From Streptomyces malaysiensis subsp. samsunensis (GTDB lineage: Bacteria > Actinomycetota > Actinomycetes > Streptomycetales > Streptomycetaceae), in contig NZ_JANIIC010000028.1 in the NCBI RefSeq assembly GCF_024519315.1, positions 60,090 to 124,089 of the forward strand: 64,000 nt of DNA, in the 5' to 3' direction. A program made the translations under genes and the position numbers. Below, piece after piece: positions 25,895-33,751 of the stretch (positions are counted from its first letter, which is position 1; every line of letters begins with the position of its first letter). Under the pieces are notes generated by a model. The model saw only the letters and a program-made list of their open reading frames with translations. It was not told the origin of the DNA and ran no database searches.

Positions 25895-28252
25895 CTATGT
25901 GGACGCTGTGAAGGTCCGCAGTCGCAGACTGTTCGTCACCACGAACACGGACGAGAACGCCATGGCCGCTCCCGCGATCATCGGATTCAGCAGTCCGGCC
26001 GCCGCGAGCGGCAGCGCGGCGACGTTGTAGCCGAAGGCCCAGAAGAGGTTGCCCTTGATGGTGCCGAGCGTACGCCGTGCCAGCCGGATCGCGTCCGCCG
26101 CCACCCGCAGATCGCCCCGGACCAGGGTCAGATCCCCGGACTCGATGGCCGCGTCCGTGCCCGTGCCCATCGCGAGCCCGAGGTCGGCGGTGGCGAGGGC
26201 GGCCGCGTCATTGACCCCGTCGCCCACCATGGCGACCGTACGGCCCTCGCCCTGTAGCCGCTTCACGACGTCCACCTTGTCCTGCGGCAGCACCTCGGCG
26301 ATCACCTCGTCGATGCCGACCTCGCGGGCCACCGATTCGGCGACGAGCCTGTTGTCGCCGGTCAGCAGCATCGGGGTGAGGCCGAGCGCCCGCAGTTGGG
26401 CGACCGCCTCGGCGCTGGTCTCCTTGATGGCGTCGGCCACCAGGAGGACGCCGCGCGCCTCGCCGTCCCAGGCCACCGCGACCGCCGTCCGCCCCTCGGA
26501 CTCGGCCGCCGCCTTGGCGGCCGCCAGGTCCTCGGGCAGCTCGATGGCCCATGCGCCGAGCAGCTTCTCGCGGCCGACCAGCACCGCATGGCCGTCCACC
26601 ATGCCCTGGACGCCGAGGCCGGGCTCGGACCGGAAGTCCGCGGGCACCGGGAGGTCGCCGACGCGTTCGGCCGCGCCGTCCGCGATGGCGCGTGCGATCG
26701 GATGCTCCGAGGCGTGCTCCAGGGCGCCCGCGAGCCGCAGCAGCTCCTCCTCGTCCACGCCGGGCGCCGTGACGGCCCCGTGCAGCCGCATCTGCCCGGC
26801 CGTCACCGTGCCGGTCTTGTCCAGGACCACGGTGTCCACCCGGCGGGTCGACTCCAGCACCTCGGGCCCCTTGATCAGGATGCCCAGCTGGGCGCCGCGG
26901 CCGGTGCCGACCATGAGCGCGGTCGGGGTGGCCAGGCCCAGGGCGCAGGGGCAGGCGATGATCAGGACGGCGACGGCCGCGGTGAAGGCGGCGGCCGTGC
27001 CGCCCGTGGTGAGCAGCCAGCCCAGCAGGGTGCCGACGGCGATCAGCAGCACGATCGGTACGAAGATCCCCGAGACCCGGTCGGCGAGCCGCTGCACCTC
27101 GGCCTTGCCGTTCTGCGCGTCCTCGACCAGCTTGGTCATGCGGGACAGCTGGGTGTCCGCGCCCACCCGGGTGGCCTCGACCACGATCCGGCCCGCCGTG
27201 TTGACGGTCGCGCCCGTCACCGGGTCGCCGGCCGCCACGTCCAACGGCACCGATTCGCCGGTGAGCATCGAGGCGTCCACGGCGGAGGAGCCCTCGACCA
27301 CCGTGCCATCGGTGGCGATCTTCTCGCCGGGGCGCACCACGAAGTGGTCGCCGACGGCCAGCTCGCCGACGGGGATCCGTACCTCGCGCCCGACCCGTCC
27401 ACCGCCCTCGGCCGGGAGCGCTTCGCGCCCGCCCCCCTCGTACCGGAGCACGGCCACGTCCTTGGCGCCGAGCTCCAGCAGCGCGCGCAGCGCCGCGCCC
27501 GCCCGCCGCTTGGACTTCGCCTCCAGATAGCGGCCGAGGAGGATCAGCGCGGTCACCCCGGCCGCCGCCTCCAGATAGATCGAGGACGATCCGTCGGTGC
27601 GGGAGACGGTCAGCTCGAAGCCGTGGCGCATACCGGTCATGCCCGCGTCGCCGAAGAACAGCGCCCACAGGGACCAGCCGAGGGCCGCCAGGGTGCCGAT
27701 GGAGACGAGGGTGTCCATGGTGGCCGCGCCGTGCCGGGCGTTCGTCCAGGCGGCCTTGTGGAAGGGCGCACCGCCCCAGACGACCACGGGCGCGGCGAGG
27801 GTGAGCGAGAGCCACTGCCAGTTGTCGAACTGGAGGGAGGGCACCATCGCCAGCACCACGACGGGCAGGGAGAGGAGGATCGAGACGAGCGTGCGGTGGC
27901 GCAGGGAGGTCGATTCGCCCTCGCCGCGCGGGTCGGTCCGCGGGGCGCCGGAGTCCTCGGCGGCGCGGGGCTCGGGCACGGCGGGGCGCGGTTCCTCGGC
28001 GGTGTACCCGGTTTTGACGACGGTGGCGATCAGGTCGGCGACCTCGAGCCCCTCGCCGTAGGTCACGTTGGCCTTCTCGGTGGCGAAGTTCACCGTGGCG
28101 GTGACGCCGTCGAGGCGGTTGAGCTTCTTCTCGATGCGCGCGGCGCAGGACGCACAGGTCATACCGCCGATGGCGAGCTCGACCTGGGAGGTCCCACCGG
28201 CCGTCGCCGCGGTGTCGGCGGCGGGCCCGACGGGGGGTGCCGTGCTGGTCAT
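25895..28252 (-). CDS. copA: Copper-translocating P1B-type ATPase
   Basis: 785 residues. An N-terminal heavy-metal-binding domain carries GMTCASC (Cys33, Cys36). Eight membrane helices include the metal-transport motif IACPCALGLATPTALM (CPC). The phosphorylation site is VVLDKTGTVTAG, and the hinge is AMVGDGVNDAAALATADLG. The GYNVAALPLAAAGLLNPMIA segment near the C-terminus is typical of Cu(I) exporters. It pumps Cu(I) out of the cytoplasm, supplied by the chaperone CopZ encoded just upstream on the same strand. Confidence 0.95.
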   Translation of the reverse strand: MTSTAPPVGPAADTAATAGGTSQVELAIGGMTCASCAARIEKKLNRLDGVTATVNFATEKANVTYGEGLEVADLIATVVKTGYTAEEPRPAVPEPRAAEDSGAPRTDPRGEGESTSLRHRTLVSILLSLPVVVLAMVPSLQFDNWQWLSLTLAAPVVVWGGAPFHKAAWTNARHGAATMDTLVSIGTLAALGWSLWALFFGDAGMTGMRHGFELTVSRTDGSSSIYLEAAAGVTALILLGRYLEAKSKRRAGAALRALLELGAKDVAVLRYEGGGREALPAEGGGRVGREVRIPVGELAVGDHFVVRPGEKIATDGTVVEGSSAVDASMLTGESVPLDVAAGDPVTGATVNTAGRIVVEATRVGADTQLSRMTKLVEDAQNGKAEVQRLADRVSGIFVPIVLLIAVGTLLGWLLTTGGTAAAFTAAVAVLIIACPCALGLATPTALMVGTGRGAQLGILIKGPEVLESTRRVDTVVLDKTGTVTAGQMRLHGAVTAPGVDEEELLRLAGALEHASEHPIARAIADGAAERVGDLPVPADFRSEPGLGVQGMVDGHAVLVGREKLLGAWAIELPEDLAAAKAAAESEGRTAVAVAWDGEARGVLLVADAIKETSAEAVAQLRALGLTPMLLTGDNRLVAESVAREVGIDEVIAEVLPQDKVDVVKRLQGEGRTVAMVGDGVNDAAALATADLGLAMGTGTDAAIESGDLTLVRGDLRVAADAIRLARRTLGTIKGNLFWAFGYNVAALPLAAAGLLNPMIAGAAMAFSSVFVVTNSLRLRTFTAST

Positions 28253-28339
28253 GTCTGGTCTCCTGGGAGGAGGGCCGGGCCGTACGGCGACTGTATGAGC
28301 AGGGCGGCACGGTCCGGCTGAGGTTTGGTGGGGGCTCGC

Positions 28340-28564
28340 TCAGGCCCGGCCGGCGAGCTCGTAGCCCGCCTCGTCCACGGCGGCGCGGACGGTCTCGTCG
28401 TCCAGCGGGGCCGCCGAGACCACGGTGACCTGGCCGGTGGACGCCACGGCCTTGACGGAGGTGACGCCGTCGAGGGCGCCGATCTCCTCGGAAACCGCGC
28501 CTTCGCAGTGGCCGCAGGTCATACCGGTCACCTGGTAGACGGTGGTGACTGCCTCGGGGCTCAT
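28340..28564 (-). CDS. copZ: Copper chaperone CopZ (HMA domain)
   Basis: 74 residues from the ATG at 28564, a single ferredoxin-like HMA domain with QVTGMTCGHCEGAVSEEIG; the two Cys of MTCGHC bind Cu(I). It delivers copper to CopA, whose gene follows after 87 bases. A CsoR-type operator lies about 85 bases upstream. Confidence 0.93.
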   Translation of the reverse strand: MSPEAVTTVYQVTGMTCGHCEGAVSEEIGALDGVTSVKAVASTGQVTVVSAAPLDDETVRAAVDEAGYELAGRA

Positions 28565-28649
28565 GGGGTTCTCCTGTGTGGGGTGGGCGTGACGGTCGGT
28601 GCGCAGGAGGCGCCGGAATGCCTCAGCGACTCCTGACACTCCCCACTCT

Positions 28650-28666
28650 ATACCCCTAGGGGGTAT
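28650..28666. promoter_or_regulatory. CsoR-type copper operator
   Basis: ATACCCCTAGGGGGTAT is a near-perfect palindrome with the G-tract/TA architecture of Streptomyces CsoR sites. It lies upstream of copZ on the minus strand. CsoR represses when copper-free and releases on Cu(I) binding. No csoR gene is in the window, so control is in trans. Confidence 0.8.
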
Positions 28667-28706
28667 GGATGGAAGCCGGTGGTGCGCCGGTCCGTGGACG
28701 GCGGTC

Positions 28707-28928
28707 TCAGTGCCGCCAAGGGCGCCCGGGGGCGCTCTGCTCGCGGTGGCGGGGGCACTGGCACGGCGGCCACGCCTGCCCCAGCCCGTAGGCGTCGGTG
28801 CTGTCTCTTCCGGCCAGGACGGTCACCACCGCACGCCGCGCGATGACGATGCCGTCGCGCGCCATCGTGTAGACGCGCATCGTCATACGGGGCCCCTCGC
28901 CCCCGCCCCGGGCCTTGTAGGCGTTCAC
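28707..28928 (-). CDS. Small conserved Streptomyces protein
   Basis: 73 residues. The core MTMRVYTMARDGIVIARRAVVTV and the C-terminal WPPCQCPRH are recognisable as a small Streptomyces family found beside XRE/DUF397 pairs. The CxCxxxH could bind zinc. It overlaps the preceding gene by 4 bases and is the last of three coupled minus-strand genes. An internal start at MTMRVY is possible. Function unknown. Confidence 0.65.
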   Translation of the reverse strand: MNAYKARGGGEGPRMTMRVYTMARDGIVIARRAVVTVLAGRDSTDAYGLGQAWPPCQCPRHREQSAPGRPWRH

Positions 28929-29242
28929 CGGCCCTCCCCCTCGACCGGGGCCAGCAGCTGGAGCACGCTGCGCAGGCCGCGCTTCACCGCGCCCAGGTGG
29001 TAGGCCAGTTCCTCCGGCCCGGCGGTGGCCAGGTCGAGGGATTCGGCCCCCGCGAGGGCCTGTCCGGCCACGATCACGACGGCCTGTTCAAGGCCGTCGC
29101 GGGTGGGCTTCCCGGCCGCGACACACGCCGGGCACAGGCCCGAACGCGGTTCGGCGAGGTCACGGAGCCCGAAGGTGCCGGGGGCGGCGCACAGCACGCA
29201 GCCGGGGGCCGGAGCGGGCGCGGCATGGCCGACGGCGGTCAC
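28925..29242 (-). CDS. Hypothetical protein with paired CxxC motifs
   Basis: 105 residues. The N-terminal half has CVLCAAPG and, about 20 residues later, CPACVAAG, a treble-clef-like zinc pattern. The rest is helical (AVVIVAGQALAGAESLDL). It overlaps both neighbours by 4 bases, so the three genes are translationally coupled. Function is unknown; a regulatory or adaptor role alongside the divergent XRE regulator is a guess. Confidence 0.65.
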   Translation of the reverse strand: MTAVGHAAPAPAPGCVLCAAPGTFGLRDLAEPRSGLCPACVAAGKPTRDGLEQAVVIVAGQALAGAESLDLATAGPEELAYHLGAVKRGLRSVLQLLAPVEGEGR

Positions 29243-29592
29243 CGGATCACCACCATCCCGTGCGGAGCACAGATCAACTCCACCCGGGGGACACTCTTCG
29301 GCCGCTCTCGCCGCCGCCGCTCATCGGCCACCGCGTAGGGACGCACCAGCGCGGGCAGCTCGCTGTCCAGCGGCAGGAGGGGAATGGTGTGCAGTTCCAG
29401 GGTCGGCGAGCCGGTGTACGGGTGCGCGGGCACCGGCCCGGGGGCCGGGAAGTCCGCGGCCGCCCCCGCCATGGGGTCGGAAGGCCCCGGGTGCGACGTG
29501 GGGAGGTTCGGGGCGGCACGGTGACGGCCGGACGGCCGTAAGGCCAGAACTGCCCTCACCCATGCGAGTGCGCACCGGATAGGGTCGTGCAT
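29239..29592 (-). CDS. Hypothetical protein, first gene of a three-gene run
   Basis: 117 residues from the ATG at 29592, which follows a GAGGAG ribosome site; a longer frame from 29622 lacks one. The product is Pro/Ala-rich in the middle, with a more ordered C-terminal part (LELHTIPLLPLDSELPALV, then VELICAPHGMVVI). No domain recognised. It diverges from the XRE regulator at 29774. Confidence 0.6.
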   Translation of the reverse strand: MHDPIRCALAWVRAVLALRPSGRHRAAPNLPTSHPGPSDPMAGAAADFPAPGPVPAHPYTGSPTLELHTIPLLPLDSELPALVRPYAVADERRRRERPKSVPRVELICAPHGMVVIR

Positions 29593-29773
29593 GCGATCAG
29601 CTCCTCGAAAGCTGGTGGCCACGCCCCGGGGCCGGTAGCACGGTCGCCGGGGTCAGACGTTGCTCAGACCGTGTGACCGGTCATCACTCTTTGTACGGGA
29701 AGCATTGCCCTCTGGTGCCACAATCAGAGGGCGGTGGCGTTGACTTCGCCGCTTGTCAATGAAGGGTGGGCAC

Positions 29774-30586
29774 ATGGGTGCAGCGGAGAAACTCAATCCG
29801 TCGTCGTCTGTGCTGGCTTTTGCTGCCTGCGAGTTACGCCGGGCGCGTGAGGAAGCCGGTATGTCCCAGCGTGCCCTGGCGAAGTCGGTGTTTGTGACTC
29901 CGTCGCTCTTGGCGAAGCTGGAGGCAGCGCAGCGGGTCCCGTCCGGAGAGTTCGCGGCTCGTGTGGATGAGGTGCTGAACACTGGGGGGCTGTTCGGCCG
30001 TCTCTGGCCGCTGATCATGAGGTACGCGTATCCCTCGTGGTTCCGCCCCTACGTTGAGCTTGAGGCGCAAGCCCAGGTAATTCGGTCGTTCGAATTACGC
30101 GTGATTCCCGGCCTGTTGCAGACCGAGGACTACGCGCGGGCCGCGCTGGAAGCGGGACGCCTGAGCAACGTCGACGACCTGCTGGCGGCGCGGCTGACAC
30201 GGCAAGACATCCTGACCCGGGAGAACCCGCCTGAGCTGTGGATCATCCTTGATGAGAACGTACTTCGTCGCCCTCCCGGGACACCCCGTGTGATGCATGA
30301 CCAACTGGCCCGGGTCATTGAGGCATCCGAGACTCCGACCACCGTTGTCCAGGTGGTCCCCTATTCCGCCGGACCGCATGCGGGTGTCGGCTCGTTCCAC
30401 GTTCTGACCCTTGAGGAAGGGCCCGAAGTCGTCTTCGCAGACGGGTTCGCACAAGGCCAGCTGCTGCCCGATCCTGAACATGTCAGGGCAGCCCTGCGCG
30501 CCTATGATCTGCTCAGGGCACAGGCCCTGTCACCAGCAGCCTCAATCGACCTGCTCGCCACCACCATGAAGGAACTTCAACCATGA
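29774..30586 (+). CDS. XRE-family regulator (DUF5753 type) with two TTA codons
   Basis: 270 residues from the ATG at 29774; an ATG five codons earlier is possible. Residues ~14-65 form the HTH (ELRRAREEAGMSQRALAKSV). The rest is the DUF5753 domain typical of Streptomyces XRE proteins (PGLLQTEDYARAALEAG, AGVGSFHVLTLEEGPEVVF). Codons 21 (29834) and 108 (30095) are TTA, implying bldA-dependent translation. It is coupled by ATGA to the DUF397 gene, the standard regulator/small-protein pair of the BldB-AbaA-like class. Confidence 0.9.
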   Translation: MGAAEKLNPSSSVLAFAACELRRAREEAGMSQRALAKSVFVTPSLLAKLEAAQRVPSGEFAARVDEVLNTGGLFGRLWPLIMRYAYPSWFRPYVELEAQAQVIRSFELRVIPGLLQTEDYARAALEAGRLSNVDDLLAARLTRQDILTRENPPELWIILDENVLRRPPGTPRVMHDQLARVIEASETPTTVVQVVPYSAGPHAGVGSFHVLTLEEGPEVVFADGFAQGQLLPDPEHVRAALRAYDLLRAQALSPAASIDLLATTMKELQP

Positions 30587-30801
30587 TCCGCAACGTGAGC
30601 GCCGTGCCCGGTGTGGTGTGGCGCAAGAGTACGTATAGCGATAGCAACGGGGGCACATGCGTTGAGGTGGCAGACGGCATTCCTGCCGTCGTCCCCGTGC
30701 GTGACAGTAAAGACCCCAACGGCCCCGCGCTGCTCTTCCCCGCCTCGTCCTGGGCATCGTTCATATCGGCCGTCAGGGGCGGACAGTTGCCCGGCACCTG
30801 A
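30583..30801 (+). CDS. DUF397 protein
   Basis: 72 residues, ATG overlapping the XRE stop. It has the diagnostic VWRKSTYSDSNGGTCVEVAD, VRDSKDPNGPALLF and WASFISAVRGGQ. DUF397 proteins are partners or antagonists of the adjacent XRE regulator, toxin/antitoxin-like in some reports. A terminator follows at 30825. Confidence 0.93.
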   Translation: MIRNVSAVPGVVWRKSTYSDSNGGTCVEVADGIPAVVPVRDSKDPNGPALLFPASSWASFISAVRGGQLPGT

Positions 30802-30824
30802 CCTTGCCGGCGTACCGTCAGGTT

Positions 30825-30852
30825 ACGGCCCCTGCCGTTCGGCAGGGGCCGT
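30825..30852 (+). terminator. Terminator of the XRE-DUF397 operon
   Basis: ACGGCCCCTGCC (30825-30836) pairs perfectly with GGCAGGGGCCGT (30841-30852) around a GTTC tetraloop, just after the DUF397 stop. It may also serve the convergent gene at 30893-31102. Confidence 0.85.
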
Positions 30853-30892
30853 TGTGCTGGCCCGGTACGGCCGCCCTCCGCATGGGAAACCC

Positions 30893-31102
30893 CTAATCCT
30901 CGGCGTCCCGCCGGGCGCGGCGGTTGCCGGGTCTGCGGAGCACCCAGGAGCGGATCGTATCCGCGTACCAGTACGGCTTGCCGCCCTCCACCAGATCGGG
31001 GGGCGGCAGCAGGCCGTGCTTGCGGTAGGACCGTACGGTGTCGGTCCGTACACCGATATGCGCGGCGATCTCCTTGTAGGACCACAGCCTCCGGTCGGTC
31101 AT
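30893..31102 (-). CDS. Small MerR/excisionase-like helix-turn-helix protein
   Basis: 69 residues that are essentially one winged-HTH: LWSYKEIAAHIGVRTDTVRS, then YRKHGLLPPPD and a wing with KPYWYADTIRSWV. Such HTH_17/AlpA-like proteins act as excisionases or small DNA-binding regulators. No integrase, att repeat or phage gene was seen nearby, so an excisionase role is not supported. It converges with DUF397. Confidence 0.75.
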   Translation of the reverse strand: MTDRRLWSYKEIAAHIGVRTDTVRSYRKHGLLPPPDLVEGGKPYWYADTIRSWVLRRPGNRRARRDAED

Positions 31103-31319
31103 CTCTTTACGCCCTTCCGCGGGGCGTCGCGGTCACGGCCCGGTGGGGCCGTCGGGGGAGCCACGGCGCGCCTGCTCACGTTCCATCAGCCTGTGCCCGG
31201 TCAACGACGCTGAGTGAAGGGCGGCCCGGGGCTGTTGAACATCTGTGACGTAGGCGTAGGGAGATGTGACGGCTGTGACGCGGGGGTGACGCAGGGGACG
31301 GGATGCGGACGCCATGACG

Positions 31320-31371
31320 CTGACGCCCAGTGGGCCGGCCGTAAGGTCACGGTCGGTCCACTGGGCGTCAG
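31320..31371 (-). terminator. Terminator of the iolE-iolG operon
   Basis: CTGACGCCCAGTGG (31320-31333) pairs perfectly with CCACTGGGCGTCAG (31358-31371). The 24 bases between can continue pairing with G-U wobble, giving a long stem. It lies 14 bases past the iolG stop on the minus strand. Confidence 0.8.
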
Positions 31372-31385
31372 CTGGAGAGGGGGCG

Positions 31386-32405
31386 TCAGTTGTAGAAGGC
31401 GGGGCGCTCGATCATCTCGACGGCGATGCGCCCACCCGTGGCCTGGGCCCGGATCCCCGCCTCGCTGACGGCGGTCGCGGCGTAGCCGTCCCAGGCGCTG
31501 GGGCCCTCGACCTCCCCGCGCCGGGTGGCGTTGACCCAGCTCTGCACCTCGCGGTCGTATGCCTCGGCGAAGCGGGCCACGAAGTCGGGGGCGATCTCAC
31601 CGCCCCAGGTGCCGGGCCGGTTGACCAGCATCCCATGGGCGTCGCCGACGCGGGCGGTGCCGCGTTCGCAGACCGCCTCCGCCTGTACCTGATAGCCGAA
31701 GCCGCAGGTGGCGAAGATCTCCACATTGACGATCGCGCCGCCGGTGGTCTCGAAGATCACCAGCTGGGGGTCGCTGAGCGGTTCGGGCGACAGCGAACTG
31801 GGCGCCGGCTTGAGCACGGTGACCGCGGCGATCTCCTGCTCCAGCAGCCAGCGCGACTGGTCCATCTCATGCACCACCGAGTCGGTGATCATCATCTCGT
31901 TGGTGAAGTACGAGTGCACCGAGGCGTTGCGGTGGCGGCAGTGCAGCAGCAGCGGGCGGCCCAGCTCACCACCGTCCAGCACCGCCTTGAGCTGCATGAA
32001 CTCGGTGTCGTAGCGGCGCATGAAGCCCACCTGGACCCGGCGGTGGCCCAGCCGCTGCTCGGCCTCCAGCACCCGCAGCGCGGACGCGGAGTCCGGGGTG
32101 AGCGGCTTCTCGCACAGCACCGGCAGATCGCGCTCGAACGCGCTGAGCAGCGCGGCCTCGTGCGCGGGTCCCGGCGAGGCGATCAGCACCGCGTCCACAC
32201 CGGGCGCGGCCATCGCGGCGGCCGGGTCGGTGAACGCCTGACAGCCGTCGGCGGTGTCGGCGACCGCCTTGGCCCGCGTCTCGTCGATGTCGACCACGGC
32301 GGCCACCCGCGCGCCGCTGATCACGTCGTTGATGCGGCGGACATGGTCGGCGCCCATCTTGCCGGTCCCGATGACGGCGACCCCGAGCGTTCCCTGCTGG
32401 GTCAT
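31386..32405 (-). CDS. iolG: myo-Inositol 2-dehydrogenase (Gfo/Idh family)
   Basis: 339 residues from the ATG at 32405. N-terminal AVIGTGKMGADHVRRIND is the NAD-binding motif of inositol dehydrogenases, and the EKP motif is in LCEKPLTPDS. The C-terminal domain carries DSVVHEMDQSRWLLEQE. It oxidises myo-inositol to scyllo-inosose with NAD. It is co-transcribed with the iolE-like gene and divergent from iolCBD, which supports the call. Confidence 0.9.
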   Translation of the reverse strand: MTQQGTLGVAVIGTGKMGADHVRRINDVISGARVAAVVDIDETRAKAVADTADGCQAFTDPAAAMAAPGVDAVLIASPGPAHEAALLSAFERDLPVLCEKPLTPDSASALRVLEAEQRLGHRRVQVGFMRRYDTEFMQLKAVLDGGELGRPLLLHCRHRNASVHSYFTNEMMITDSVVHEMDQSRWLLEQEIAAVTVLKPAPSSLSPEPLSDPQLVIFETTGGAIVNVEIFATCGFGYQVQAEAVCERGTARVGDAHGMLVNRPGTWGGEIAPDFVARFAEAYDREVQSWVNATRRGEVEGPSAWDGYAATAVSEAGIRAQATGGRIAVEMIERPAFYN

Positions 32406-32497
32406 TGGCTGCTCTCTTCTCTCTCTGCTCTCTGGACGGTTCGGCGTCCCTGCGGGTGGTTCGGCCGTCCCCGCGGGCGGGGCGGCGAAAAGGGAGG

Positions 32498-33418
32498 TCA
32501 GGCGCCGCAGGAGCGCAGGAAGCGCCGGGTGCGCTCGGCGATGGGGAAGGGCTGGTCGGGCGGGCAGGGGTACATGTCCTGCTCCACGATGGCGAACAGG
32601 TCCACATCCAGATTCTGGGCCGCGGTCAGGACGGGGCCCAGCTCCGGGACGCCGCCCGGCGGTTCGCACATGACACCGCGCTGGACGGCGGGGCCGAACG
32701 GCACCCCGTTCTCGACCACATCGGCGAGGATCTCCGGGTCGACCTGCTTCAGGTGGAGATAGCCGATGCGCTCGCCGTAGGTCTCGATCAGCTTGACGCT
32801 GTCGCCGCCGCAGTAGGCGTAGTGGCCGGTGTCCAGACAGAGGTTGACCAGGCCGGAGTCGGTGGCGTCCAGGAAGCGGGCCACGTTCTCCTCGGTGTCG
32901 ATATGGGTGTCGGCATGCGGGTGGACGACGATGTCGAGCCCGAAGCGCTCGCGCACCTCACGGCCGAGCCGCTCCATCCCGGTGGACAGATGGCGCCACT
33001 GCTCGGCGGTGAGCGTCGGGGGCTCGATCAGCTCGGCGGTCTTGTCGTCCCGCCAGAAGGAGGGGATGACCACGAGGTGCTTCGCGTTCATCGCCCGGGT
33101 CAGCTCGGCCACCTGGGAGACATGCTCCCAGGTGGCGTCCCAGACCTCGGGGCCGCGGTGCAGCGAGGTGAAGACGGTGCCCGCCGAGACGGTGAGGCCG
33201 CGCCGGCCGGTCTCCTCGGCGAGCCGGGCCGGGTCGGTGGGCAGATAGCCGTACGGACCCAGCTCGATCCACTCGTAACCGGCCTCCGCGACCTCGTCGA
33301 GGAAGCGCCGCCAGGGGACCTGCTGATCGTCGTCGGGGAACCACACCCCCCAGGAGTCGGGGGCCGAGCCGACCCGGATGCGGTCCAGGGCGGGTACGGG
33401 GGAGGCGTCGGCAGTCAT
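32498..33418 (-). CDS. iolE: IolE-type inosose dehydratase / TIM-barrel isomerase
   Basis: 306 residues from the ATG at 33418. It starts RIRVGSAPDSWGVWFPDDD, the signature of actinobacterial IolE-like proteins. Metal-ligand segments are ELGPYGYLP, IVVHPHADTHIDTEENVARF and CLDTGHYAYCGGD. The expected reaction is dehydration of scyllo-inosose to the diketone used by IolD. IolH/IolI paralogues share this fold, so the exact letter is a context call. Confidence 0.82.
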   Translation of the reverse strand: MTADASPVPALDRIRVGSAPDSWGVWFPDDDQQVPWRRFLDEVAEAGYEWIELGPYGYLPTDPARLAEETGRRGLTVSAGTVFTSLHRGPEVWDATWEHVSQVAELTRAMNAKHLVVIPSFWRDDKTAELIEPPTLTAEQWRHLSTGMERLGREVRERFGLDIVVHPHADTHIDTEENVARFLDATDSGLVNLCLDTGHYAYCGGDSVKLIETYGERIGYLHLKQVDPEILADVVENGVPFGPAVQRGVMCEPPGGVPELGPVLTAAQNLDVDLFAIVEQDMYPCPPDQPFPIAERTRRFLRSCGA

Positions 33419-33751
33419 GGCAGAGGGTCTCCTCGGTGTGCTGGGGTGCCCGCGTCGTACTGCTTTGGGCAGCTTCACCGGCCGGGCGGGCGGCCGTCAA
33501 GGGTTCGTCAGGACATTCGGACGTCTGGTCAGGGAGAGGAGTTCGATCAGGGGGAGTCAAGAATCGTCATGACAACATCTCATCCGGACGTAGCGACCCA
33601 TAGCGGCCCCCGGGGGGTCGGGTGATGACGTCCGTATGTAAGGACAAATTCTTGACAGTGGCCGGGCGCACGTCTAGACCTGAAGGGCCGGGGTACGTCC
33701 CGGAGTTCCGCGCATCAGACCCTGAGCTGCGTCTTTCCCGAAGGGGCAGGC
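33419..33751. promoter_or_regulatory. Divergent iol promoter region with inverted repeat
   Basis: 333 bases separate iolE (minus) from iolC (plus). GTCAAGAAT at 33556-33564 is the exact reverse complement of ATTCTTGAC at 33648-33656. Both contain TTGAC, so they can be outward-facing -35 elements. On the plus strand TTGACA (33652-33657) is 17 bases from TAGACC (33675-33680), a good sigma-70-like promoter. The minus-side -10 is weak. A GTCATGAC palindrome at 33567-33574 is a possible operator. No IolR-like regulator is in the window. Confidence 0.65.

Noticed and set aside
30893..31102. Excisionase of an integrated element
   Set aside because: The protein fits an AlpA/excisionase-like HTH, but no integrase, tRNA gene, att-like direct repeat or phage gene was found around it.
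31133..31315. 60-codon minus-strand frame upstream of the small HTH gene
   Set aside because: No ribosome site seen and no family resemblance; GTGACG-type simple repeats in the DNA explain the open frame.
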